A stretch of DNA of 9,885 nt from an uncultured Rhodospirillales bacterium (lineage in GTDB: Bacteria; Pseudomonadota; Alphaproteobacteria; Acetobacterales; Acetobacteraceae), in the NCBI GenBank assembly GCA_903928045.1, contig CAIYPH010000600.1, forward strand, positions 1 through 9,885, given 5' to 3'. The notes under the pieces were generated by a model. That model ran no database searches, was not told where the DNA came from, and was given only the letters and a program-made list of their open reading frames with translations. Made by a program: the position numbers and the translations under genes. Shown one piece after another: positions 1-6,017 of this stretch. Each line of letters begins with the position of its first letter. Position 1 is the first letter of the stretch.

Positions 1-51
1 ACTTCCGGTCTAGCGGTAATTTACGCTAAAATGCCCAGGCATGACGGTTGG

Positions 52-66
52 TAAACACATTCTTAA
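52..66 (+). promoter_or_regulatory. Candidate CtrA-like binding box
   Basis: The sequence reads TAAA, seven bases, TTAA, followed by CC. The alphaproteobacterial CtrA consensus is TTAA-N7-TTAA, so one half-site is perfect (TTAACC) and the other has one mismatch. The box lies about 100 bp before the pilin start. Pilin genes are known CtrA targets in Caulobacter, which makes the location sensible. A 15-bp degenerate site can arise by chance, so this remains a candidate. Confidence 0.28.
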
Positions 67-152
67 CCGAAAGTGCCAATGCTCCGAATCGGTCGGTTAC
101 GGCGCGGGAGCACGCAACGATTGTATCCCAGTCGCCACCATGACCGTCACAT

Positions 153-158
153 AGGGAG
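153..158 (+). promoter_or_regulatory. Shine-Dalgarno sequence of the pilin gene
   Basis: AGGGAG sits seven bases before the ATG at 166. It decides the start: the in-frame ATG at 73 has no comparable ribosome binding site, and starting at 166 gives a short, basic prepilin leader of normal size. Confidence 0.7.
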
Positions 159-165
159 TGCTGCG

Positions 166-402
166 ATGGACAAGCGAAGCTTGAGTGAATTCAGTCTACT
201 TCGCGCGAAACGGGGGTTCACCCGCCTTGAATTCAGCCTGCTGACCGCGATGCTCGGCGCGATGGTTATCAACGGGATCGCGACGCTCGGCGGCGGACTC
301 GGTGTCGGGAGCAAGCCCATGGGGCTTCCCGACGTGCGCGTCGAGCAATCGAACTCTGGTAGCATGAACGCCGCCGTCGGCTTTTCACGGACGCCGCACT
401 AG
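166..402 (+). CDS. Flp-family type IVb prepilin-like small protein
   Basis: A 78-residue protein resembling Flp/Fap pilin subunits, the small exported proteins that prepilin peptidase processes and Tad-type machinery assembles. Residues 1-17 form a short leader ending in Lys-Arg-Gly. Predicted cleavage is after Gly17, leaving a mature N terminus FTRLEF with Glu at +5, the hallmark residue. The +6 residue is Phe where Flp pilins usually have Tyr. A single hydrophobic helix follows (about residues 23-40) and ends in the Gly-rich GIATLGGGLG string, which matches the Flp pattern. The tail (about 45-78) is polar and rich in Ser, Asn and Gly; the mature part would be about 61 residues. No tad/cpa genes are adjacent, so it is an orphan here. 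It converges on the RraA gene with an 18-bp gap. The family match rests on the N-terminal motif only; a pseudopilin or another type IV-like small protein is possible. Confidence 0.72.
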   Translation: MDKRSLSEFSLLRAKRGFTRLEFSLLTAMLGAMVINGIATLGGGLGVGSKPMGLPDVRVEQSNSGSMNAAVGFSRTPH

Positions 403-420
403 CGGCTCCGTTCCGCGGGG

Positions 421-1104
421 TCACTTCCCTTTCTGCGCCAATAGGATCTCGCGCAGCTTCGCATTGGTGCCGTTAAGATCGGGCAGCCGCTTGCCCTTTG
501 CTACCTCGGCCAGGCGTGGCCCCTCGGCGGCCTGCATCGCGATCGCCCGCTCCGCCGCAGACGTGATCGCCGCGGCATTCGACGGTAGCACCAGAATGCC
601 GTTCTCATCGGCCAGCACCGCATCGCCGGGATTAACTGCGACGCCGCCGATCGAGACTGGGACGCAGAACTGGCCCTGCTGGAATATCACCTTGGTGGTG
701 ATCGCCGACAGGCCGCGTGACCACACCGGCACCTTGTAATCCCGCACTTCCTGGATGTCGGTGGAAACCCCATCGATGATGATGCCCTTGCAGCCCGCCT
801 CGCGCGCGGCGAAGGCCACGCCGCCGCCAACGGGCGCGTGCTTCACGTCGCCCACCCGGTCAATCAGCAGGATATCGCCGGGACGCAACTGGCCGAGCGC
901 GTAATGCACGATGGTGCTGTCATTGCCCGCGCAGCGCACTGTGACGGCGGTGCCGGCGATGCGCGGCACCTGCCAGCGCGCGGCGATCATAGGATCGACG
1001 AAGCCGTAATGCAGGAAATGCCCGATGGTCGCGGGTTCGGCCCGCTCCAGCAGTGCAATCAGCGCGGGGTCGATCTGCGACGGTAGTTCATTGACGACGA
1101 ACAT
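421..1104 (-). CDS. RraA / HMG-aldolase family protein
   Basis: A 227-residue protein of the RraA-like fold. The family includes the RNase E inhibitor RraA and divalent-metal 4-hydroxy-4-methyl-2-oxoglutarate (HMG) aldolases and oxaloacetate decarboxylases; it has often been misannotated as a menaquinone methyltransferase. Supporting features are LRPGDILLIDRVGD (about 73-86), the glycine loop VGGGVAFAA (92-100), GIIIDG (107-112), PVWSRG (126-131) and the C-terminal DAVLADENGILVLP (161-174). The usual Arg-Asp active-site pair after the DG motif reads Thr115-Asp116, so the Arg that binds the pyruvate carboxylate in characterised aldolases is absent. The start has a strong AAGGAG Shine-Dalgarno sequence (1111-1116) six bases upstream. 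It lies 23 bp after the second permease and is probably the last gene of the transporter operon, which suggests catabolism of the imported compound rather than RNase E control. The family is sure; the reaction is not. Confidence 0.85.
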   Translation of the reverse strand: MFVVNELPSQIDPALIALLERAEPATIGHFLHYGFVDPMIAARWQVPRIAGTAVTVRCAGNDSTIVHYALGQLRPGDILLIDRVGDVKHAPVGGGVAFAAREAGCKGIIIDGVSTDIQEVRDYKVPVWSRGLSAITTKVIFQQGQFCVPVSIGGVAVNPGDAVLADENGILVLPSNAAAITSAAERAIAMQAAEGPRLAEVAKGKRLPDLNGTNAKLREILLAQKGK

Positions 1105-1127
1105 GTGGTTCTCCTTGCACGATTTTT

Positions 1128-1913
1128 CTATTTGCCCAACGCGCGCCCCAGCCCCACCGCACGCTCCAGCACCATGACGATGCTGAGCGTCAACAGCACC
1201 AGCAGGGCCGAAACGGCGGCGACCAGCGGGTCGGTCCGGCTTTCCACGTAGCGAAACATCGCCACCGGCAGCGTGGTCAACTCCGGCCCCACCACGAACA
1301 GGCTGATCACCACCTCGTCGAACGAAACCAGGAAGACGATCGCCGCGGTGGCCGCAACGCCCGGCAGCATCAGCGGCAAGGTGATGCGGCGGAACACGCG
1401 CCAGGGCGCGGCGCCGAGGCTCGATGCCGCTTCCTCGACCGCCGGCGGCAGGGTGGAGACCGCGGTCATCAGCACGCGAATGCCATAGGGCAGCGCCACC
1501 AGCAGATGCGCCAGCAGCAATCCCGGCCAGGATCCGATCAGCCCGTAGCCGACGAACAGGATCAGCAACGCCAGCGCCAGCACGATGGTCGGCAGCAGCA
1601 GCGGTGCCGTCAGTAGCGCCACCAGCGCCTCACGGCCACGAAACCGCCCGCGCGCCAGCACCAGGGCGGCGGGCATGGCAAGCACCAGCGTCGCCGCACA
1701 CACCAGGCAGGCCAGCAGGACGCTGTTGCGCGCCGCCTCCATCAGCTTGGTCTCGCGCCACATCGCTGCGTACCAGCGCAGGCTGAACCCCGAGGGCGGC
1801 CACACCAGGAAGGCGTCCGCCGAGAAGGACATGGGGATCACCAGCACCACCGGTGCCAGCAGGAACAGGAACAGCGCGGCGATCAGCGCGCGATGCGCGG
1901 CGCGGCCAATCAT
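1128..1913 (-). CDS. ABC transporter permease, PotC/PotI-like
   Basis: A 261-residue inner-membrane permease of the spermidine/putrescine (MetI-like) class. About six hydrophobic segments can be seen, starting with residues 9-28 and followed by helices near 64-88, 98-122, 130-150, 186-210 and 229-248. The cytoplasmic EAA loop that docks on the ATPase is clear: VEEAASSLGAAPWRVF begins at residue 159 and ends in the conserved LPLMLPG. FDEVVISLF (198-206) is typical of PotC-type permeases. The ATG at 1913 overlaps the stop of the first permease as ATGA. A GGAGG sequence lies only one base before this ATG, too close for normal initiation, so translational coupling is likely. It should pair with the upstream permease as a heterodimer. 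Confidence 0.9.
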   Translation of the reverse strand: MIGRAAHRALIAALFLFLLAPVVLVIPMSFSADAFLVWPPSGFSLRWYAAMWRETKLMEAARNSVLLACLVCAATLVLAMPAALVLARGRFRGREALVALLTAPLLLPTIVLALALLILFVGYGLIGSWPGLLLAHLLVALPYGIRVLMTAVSTLPPAVEEAASSLGAAPWRVFRRITLPLMLPGVAATAAIVFLVSFDEVVISLFVVGPELTTLPVAMFRYVESRTDPLVAAVSALLVLLTLSIVMVLERAVGLGRALGK

Positions 1914-2740
1914 GCCTCCACAACCCGCAGCAGCCGCCCGTAGAGCAGCAAGGCGAGCCCGAACACCGCGAGCGACAGCACCGACAACGCCGCCGCCACC
2001 GGCCAGTTCAACGTGACGATCGCCTGATCGTAGATCTCGGTCGCCAGCAGGATCACCCGCCCGCCGCCCAGCAGCTTCGGTGTGATGAAGCTCGAGACCG
2101 TCAGCACGAAGGCGAGCAGGCAGCCCAGCAGCACGCCCGGCAAACTCAGCGGCATTACCACTCGCGTGAACACCCGCCAGCGCGGCGCCCCGAGGCTCGC
2201 CGTAGCCTCCTCCAGCGAGGCGTTGAGCCGCCCGAACCCGGCCAGCAGGCACAGGATCATGGTCGGCATCAGGATTTCGACCAGCGCGATCACCACGCCG
2301 GTGAGGTTGAACACCATGCGCGGCGGCTTCGCCATGCCGAGAAACCGCAGCATGGCCGCCACCAGCCCGGTATCGCCGAGGATCACCATCCAGCCATAGG
2401 TGCGGACCACCGCCGAGACCAGCAACGGCGAAATACAGGCGACCATCAGCAAATTGCGCCAGCGCGGCGCCGCGCGATGGATGAACAGCGCCAGCGGATA
2501 CCCGGCCAGCAGCGTCAGCACCGTCACCCCCAGCGCGACGCCAATGCTGCCGGTGACCAGTTCGATGTAGTATTCGTCCTCGGCGATCGACGCCCAGGTG
2601 GCGAGCGTCGGGCCCGGCCCAACCCCGCCGCTCGGCCGCGCCTCGTGGAAGGATAGCGCGGCGAGATTGGCCATCGGCGCGATGAAGATCGCGAGGTTGA
2701 CCAGCAGCGCCGGGCCGAGCAGCAGGGCAGGCAGCCGCAT
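1910..2740 (-). CDS. ABC transporter permease, PotB/PotH-like
   Basis: A 276-residue inner-membrane permease, partner of the downstream one. A hydrophobic segment begins right at the N terminus (residues 4-24), a periplasmic stretch rich in Gly and Pro follows (about 33-50), and about five further membrane segments are visible. The EAA loop EEATASLGAPRWRVF starts at residue 177 and ends with MPLSLPG, as expected for MetI-like permeases. SSFITPKLLGG (216-226) is a conserved string of PotB-type proteins. The ATG at 2740 overlaps the ATPase stop codon by one base (TGATG). A GTG one codon upstream is an alternative start giving 277 residues. No good Shine-Dalgarno sequence is seen, so coupled translation is likely. 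Confidence 0.9.
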   Translation of the reverse strand: MRLPALLLGPALLVNLAIFIAPMANLAALSFHEARPSGGVGPGPTLATWASIAEDEYYIELVTGSIGVALGVTVLTLLAGYPLALFIHRAAPRWRNLLMVACISPLLVSAVVRTYGWMVILGDTGLVAAMLRFLGMAKPPRMVFNLTGVVIALVEILMPTMILCLLAGFGRLNASLEEATASLGAPRWRVFTRVVMPLSLPGVLLGCLLAFVLTVSSFITPKLLGGGRVILLATEIYDQAIVTLNWPVAAALSVLSLAVFGLALLLYGRLLRVVEA

Positions 2741-3798
2741 CACGCGGTCTCGCGCGGGAAGACCAGCGTGTCGGCCACCCGCCAGGCGATGCGCACCTCC
2801 GCCCCCGTTTCAGGCGGCGGCGCGCCCGGCTGGGTCGGCTGTTCGACGAGGAAGATCGCTCCGCCGGCTGCGACCTCGCAGGCCAGCACGTCGCCCACGT
2901 AGGTGATGCGGCGCACGCTGCCGCGCACCTCGTTCCAGCCCTCACCCCCCGCAGTAAAGGCGATGCGATGCGGGCGGATCATCACTGTCACCGGCCCCGG
3001 CGAAATCGGGGCAGGGGCGGCGATCGCGAGATCCCCGATGGTGATGCGCCCATCGGCGGCGTGGCCGGCGATGCGATTGCTGCGGCCCACGAAGTCGGCC
3101 ACGAACTCACTCGCGGGGTGCTCGTAGATATCGTGCGGCGTGCCGAGCTGGGCGATGCGGCCCTGCGTCATCACCGCGATGCGATCGCACATCGCCAACG
3201 CCTCGGCCTGGTCATGGGTGACGAAGATGGTGGTGATGCCCAGCCGGCGCTGGATATCCTGGATTTCCGCCCGCATCTCCTCGCGCAGCTTGGCATCGAG
3301 GTTGGAGAGCGGTTCGTCGAGCAGCAGCACGGAAGGCTCGATCACCAGCGCGCGCGCCAAAGCCACCCGCTGCTGCTGCCCGCCCGACAACTCCTTCGGC
3401 CGGCGTTTGGCGAGGTGCCCGAGGCGGACGAGATCGAGTGCGGCTTCCACTTTGGCGGCAATCTCGCCCCGCTTCATGCCGCGCATCTCAAGCCCGAAGG
3501 CAACGTTGCCCGCCACATCCATATGGGGAAACAGCGCATAGTTCTGGAACACGATCCCCATGTCCCGCCGGTGCGGCGGCAGGGCGGTGACGTCCCGCCC
3601 ATCCACCAGCACGCGCCCGCCACTGGCCTCGATCAGCCCGCCGATCATGCGCAGCGTCGTCGTCTTGCCGCAGCCGGAGGGACCGAGCAGGCCGATGAAC
3701 TCGCCCGGTTGCACCGTGAGCGACAGCGCATCCACTGCCGGCGCCAGCGTTCCGTAGCGCTTGGTCAGGCCCTCGAGAACGAGGGCGGTGCCCGCCAC
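2740..3798 (-). CDS. ABC transporter ATP-binding protein, PotA-like
   Basis: A 352-residue cytoplasmic ATPase that should power the importer. All nucleotide-binding motifs are intact: Walker A GPSGCGKTT (39-47), Q-loop Gln85, signature LSGGQQQR (137-144), Walker B VLLLDEP (157-163) and switch His195 in FVTHDQAEA. A C-terminal TOBE-type domain (about 240-350) contains IRPHRI and matches the PotA/UgpC/CysA length class. The start is taken as GTG at 3798, three bases after the end of the binding-protein gene, because homology (VLEGLTKRYG) begins seven residues into it and the open frame farther upstream overlaps the binding-protein gene. No in-frame ATG or Shine-Dalgarno sequence is near, so translation is probably coupled. 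The polyamine class is suggested by the PotB/C-like partners, but the substrate is not fixed by the ATPase. Confidence 0.92.
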   Translation of the reverse strand: MAGTALVLEGLTKRYGTLAPAVDALSLTVQPGEFIGLLGPSGCGKTTTLRMIGGLIEASGGRVLVDGRDVTALPPHRRDMGIVFQNYALFPHMDVAGNVAFGLEMRGMKRGEIAAKVEAALDLVRLGHLAKRRPKELSGGQQQRVALARALVIEPSVLLLDEPLSNLDAKLREEMRAEIQDIQRRLGITTIFVTHDQAEALAMCDRIAVMTQGRIAQLGTPHDIYEHPASEFVADFVGRSNRIAGHAADGRITIGDLAIAAPAPISPGPVTVMIRPHRIAFTAGGEGWNEVRGSVRRITYVGDVLACEVAAGGAIFLVEQPTQPGAPPPETGAEVRIAWRVADTLVFPRETA

Positions 3799-3800
3799 GC

Positions 3801-4844
3801 TCAGCGCTTGGTCAGGATGCGCCGGCGCCACTGCTCGGCCATGCCATCGCGGATGCGAGCGATCTCCAGCCAGTCGATATCCAGCATGTTGGCCATACGC
3901 TCCGGCGTCGCCGCGGTGCGGGCCAGGGCCTCGGCCGAGATCTGCGCCTTGGCGTTCACCGGCGCGTAGAACATCCGCTCGGTGAAGGCCTTCTGCGCCT
4001 CCGCGCCCAACGCGTATTCGATGAAGCGCTTGGCCGGCCCCGGGTTCTTGGCGCCCTTCACCAGGCACATGTTGTTAATTTGGAACAGCGAGCCCTCGGT
4101 CGGGATCGCCACCGCCAGCTTGCCGCCCGAACTTGCCGAATAGATCTGCCCACGCGCATTCCAACCCACCGCGAGATCGGCCTGGCCCTGGATGATGAAG
4201 GTGTAGGGGTCGGGGGCCGGGGCCCAGCTCAGCACGTTCGGCGCCATTTCCGCGATCTTGGCGAGCCCAGTCTCGACGGACTTGCGATAGTCCCCGCCGC
4301 CCCAGGCCTTGTTGGCCATCAACGCAAAGCTGATGCCGACGATATCGGGCGGGGCGGTGATGGCGATGCGGTCCTTGAATTTGGGGTTCCAGAAATCCTT
4401 CCACGAGGTCGGTGCGGGGCTCACCTTGTCGGGCGCGTAGAGCATCACGTAGTTGTCGAAGGTTCCGGCAGCGCCGGCCACGCCCTTGGTGAAGGCCATT
4501 GGCAGCAGGTCCTTCATCACGGCGAGGTCGGAGATATCCTCCAGCAGCCCGTCATCCGTCGCACCCTTCGCCACCGAGACGTCGAACAGTACCACGTCGA
4601 GCTGCGGGGCGGCTTTTTGCGCGCGCAGCAGTCCGAGCGTCTGCGCCGAGGAGCCGGCGGGGTAGTAGACCACCTTGATCCCGGTCGCCTCCATGAACGG
4701 CTCAACCACCGCGGCGTGGTAATTATCCTCGAAAATGCCGGAATAAGCGGCCAGCGTCAGCGTGGCATCCTCGGCGTGCGCCCGCTGCACGAAGGGTGTT
4801 GCCAGGGCGGAACCGAGCACGACGCGGCGGGGCAGGCGGAACAT
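3801..4844 (-). CDS. Periplasmic solute-binding protein, PotD/COG0687-like
   Basis: A 347-residue extracytoplasmic binding protein, first gene of the importer operon. Residues 1-24 form a signal peptide ending AHA before Glu25. It contains LPRRVVLG, with twin arginines but not the full Tat consensus, so the export route (Sec or Tat) is open. The mature protein begins TLTLAAYSGIFEDNY, typical of family 1/8 binding proteins related to PotD, and includes FDVSVAKGATDDGLLEDI-like hinge-side strands (87-104) and NPKFKDRIAITAPPD (153-167), the usual W/NP-x-FKGRI region. The polyamine-clamping residues cannot be assigned without an alignment, so the ligand could be a polyamine, another cationic amine or an unrelated small organic compound. 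The start at 4844 has GAGGAG (4852-4857) seven bases upstream. Confidence 0.88.
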   Translation of the reverse strand: MFRLPRRVVLGSALATPFVQRAHAEDATLTLAAYSGIFEDNYHAAVVEPFMEATGIKVVYYPAGSSAQTLGLLRAQKAAPQLDVVLFDVSVAKGATDDGLLEDISDLAVMKDLLPMAFTKGVAGAAGTFDNYVMLYAPDKVSPAPTSWKDFWNPKFKDRIAITAPPDIVGISFALMANKAWGGGDYRKSVETGLAKIAEMAPNVLSWAPAPDPYTFIIQGQADLAVGWNARGQIYSASSGGKLAVAIPTEGSLFQINNMCLVKGAKNPGPAKRFIEYALGAEAQKAFTERMFYAPVNAKAQISAEALARTAATPERMANMLDIDWLEIARIRDGMAEQWRRRILTKR

Positions 4845-4874
4845 GGCAGGGCTCCTCGCTGAATGGATGGAGGA

Positions 4875-4903
4875 AGTGTCCGGCCTACCTCGCTTTGCGT
4901 CAA
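4875..4903 (-). promoter_or_regulatory. Putative sigma70-type promoter of the transporter operon
   Basis: Read on the minus strand, TTGACG (4903-4898) is a near-consensus -35 element. GACACT (4880-4875) follows after exactly 17 bases and is a weak -10 element with three of six consensus positions. Transcription would start near 4868, leaving a short leader before the binding-protein ATG. The -35 element lies within the 15-bp palindrome at 4895-4909, which suggests regulation at this point. Confidence 0.45.
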
Positions 4904-4920
4904 TCGCAATGTGGCATTGC
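4895..4920. promoter_or_regulatory. Overlapping inverted repeats, candidate operator
   Basis: Two inverted repeats overlap in the divergent region. TTGCG-N5-CGCAA (4895-4909) is a perfect 5-bp dyad; its inner TTGC-N7-GCAA form fits the T-N11-A layout of LysR-type sites. GCAATG-TGG-CATTGC (4906-4920) is a perfect 6-bp dyad with a 3-base centre. The first covers the proposed -35 element of the minus-strand operon. Such a site could control both the importer operon and the divergent kinase gene. No regulator gene is visible to assign it to. Confidence 0.45.
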
Positions 4921-4967
4921 AGCACGCGCGGCGGCGCGAGATGCTGGCGGGGTGATGGAGGCACGGC

Positions 4968-5954
4968 ATGGATGATTTCGATTTTGCGCCCTATGACCGC
5001 ATGGTCGCCGCCAGCCTGGCGCGCTGGGACATCGGGCCGCGTGCCACTGCCCGGATGATCAACCACTCCGAGAACATCACCTACCGTATCGACGACCCGG
5101 ATCGCGCCGCGCCGCTCATCCTGCGGCTGCACCGCCCGGGTTATCACACTGACTCTGCAATACTTTCCGAGCTGAACTGGCTTGCCGCCCTGCAGGCCGA
5201 TGGCGTGGTGCGCACCGCCCCGGCGTTGCCCGGGCGCGACGGCGAACTGCTCCAGGTGGTGCATGGCCCAGGCGTGGATGCGCCGCGCCGTGCGGTGCTG
5301 TTCAGCTTTCTCGATGGGCGCGAGCCTGAGGCGGCGGATATGCGCGGCACCATGGGCCAGCTCGGCGCGGTAACCGCTCGGCTGCACCGCCACGCCCGCG
5401 CCTGGCCGCTGCCGCAGGGTTTTGCCCGGCAATCCTGGGACATGACGACGATGCTCGGCGAGCGGCCGATCTGGGGCCATTGGCACGCCGCCCCCAGCGC
5501 ATCAGGCGAGACCCGCGCAATTCTGGCCCGCGCGGTCGCCACGATCGGGCGCCGGCTGGCGGCCTTCGGCGACGGGCCGGAGCGGCGCGGTCTCATCCAT
5601 GCCGATCTCCGCGCCGCCAATCTCCTGGTCGATGGGTCCGAGGTCGCGGTGATCGATTTCGATGATTGCGGCTTCGGCTGGTTCCTCTACGACTACGCGA
5701 CCACGGTGACCTTCATGGAGGAGCATCCAGAGGTCTCGGACTGGACCGCCGCCTGGGTCGAGGGCTATCGCAGCGTGATGCCGCTTTCGGCGGCGGAGGA
5801 GGCGGAATTGCCGAGCTTCCTGCTGCTGCGCCGGATGATGGCGGTGTGCTGGATCGGCTCCCACATGGAGACCGAACTGGCGCAAAGCCTCGGCGCTCCC
5901 TTCGTGCGTGCCAGCGCCGAACTCGCCGAGCCCTATCTCGCCCGCTTCGGCTGA
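4968..5954 (+). CDS. APH/SrkA-type phosphotransferase (small-molecule or protein kinase)
   Basis: A 328-residue cytoplasmic kinase of the aminoglycoside phosphotransferase fold, which also includes homoserine kinase II, choline kinase, hydroxylysine kinase and the stress kinase SrkA (YihE). The N lobe shows NHSENITYRI (32-41) as nucleotide loop, ILRLHRPGYH (51-60) and Glu68 in SELNWLAAL as the likely helix-C glutamate. The catalytic loop HADLRAANLL (211-220) supplies His211, Asp213 and Asn218, and VIDFDDCGFGWFLYD (228-242) is the metal-binding DFD-like motif with Asp230 and Asp232. All core catalytic residues therefore appear present. ATG 4968 has GGAGG (4957-4961) six bases upstream. It is transcribed divergently from the importer operon and is followed 63 bp later by the enoyl-CoA hydratase-like gene. 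The neighbourhood hints at phosphorylation of an imported hydroxy or amino compound; the substrate is unknown. Confidence 0.85.
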   Translation: MDDFDFAPYDRMVAASLARWDIGPRATARMINHSENITYRIDDPDRAAPLILRLHRPGYHTDSAILSELNWLAALQADGVVRTAPALPGRDGELLQVVHGPGVDAPRRAVLFSFLDGREPEAADMRGTMGQLGAVTARLHRHARAWPLPQGFARQSWDMTTMLGERPIWGHWHAAPSASGETRAILARAVATIGRRLAAFGDGPERRGLIHADLRAANLLVDGSEVAVIDFDDCGFGWFLYDYATTVTFMEEHPEVSDWTAAWVEGYRSVMPLSAAEEAELPSFLLLRRMMAVCWIGSHMETELAQSLGAPFVRASAELAEPYLARFG

Positions 5955-5990
5955 CCACGCGTTGATTGGCCGCGTTTTCCGGGGCATGCA

Positions 5991-6015
5991 GGGGGCTGGA
6001 AACCAGGAGACCCCC
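5991..6015 (+). promoter_or_regulatory. Possible RNA hairpin around the Shine-Dalgarno of the next gene
   Basis: GGGGG (5991-5995) can pair with CCCCC (6011-6015), and CTGG (5996-5999) with CCAG (6003-6006), closing an AAA loop. The bases GAGA (6007-6010) would bulge out. The Shine-Dalgarno AGGAGA (6005-6010) is then half paired and half in the bulge, just before the ATG at 6018. The structure may tune translation, but it may also be chance in GC-rich DNA. Confidence 0.3.
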
Positions 6016-6017
6016 CA

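Larger units (their letters stand above)
1..165. other. Non-coding leader upstream of the pilin gene
   Basis: This stretch is visibly more AT-rich than the rest of the window and shows no convincing gene. An open frame joins the pilin frame from an ATG at 73, but the 31 residues it would add are Arg/His-rich and unlike a prepilin leader. The stretch contains an imperfect palindrome (11-28), a CtrA-like box (52-66) and a Shine-Dalgarno sequence (153-158). I could not assign a convincing -35/-10 pair. The end of a gene to the left is not visible. Confidence 0.6.

Noticed and set aside
140..154. Four-codon leader ORF (MTVT) ending at the pilin ribosome site
   Set aside because: It has no Shine-Dalgarno sequence and is short enough to be chance.
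73..165. N-terminal extension of the pilin gene from an ATG at 73
   Set aside because: The added residues are Arg/His-rich and unlike a prepilin leader, there is no ribosome site at 73, and a good one precedes the ATG at 166.
393..406. GCCGC-ACTA-GCGGC hairpin between the convergent pilin and RraA genes as a terminator
   Set aside because: The stem is only 5 bp, overlaps the pilin stop codon and has no T-tract on either strand; it may be chance in GC-rich DNA.
421..1104. Calling the RraA-family gene a menaquinone methyltransferase or rraA itself
   Set aside because: The methyltransferase label is a known misannotation of this fold, and the operon context and active-site change give no support for RNase E control.
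1853..2656. Long plus-strand open frame opposite the permease genes
   Set aside because: It is low-complexity (Gln, Arg and His rich) and antisense to clear permease genes with intact EAA loops; a GC-rich shadow.
2968..3969. 333-codon plus-strand open frame opposite the ATPase gene
   Set aside because: It is antisense to an ATPase with all motifs intact and shows no domain of its own.
4895..4923. Plus-strand promoter for the kinase gene (TTGCGT, 17 bases, TGCAGC)
   Set aside because: The -10 candidate matches the consensus poorly, so I did not call it, although some promoter for this gene must lie nearby.
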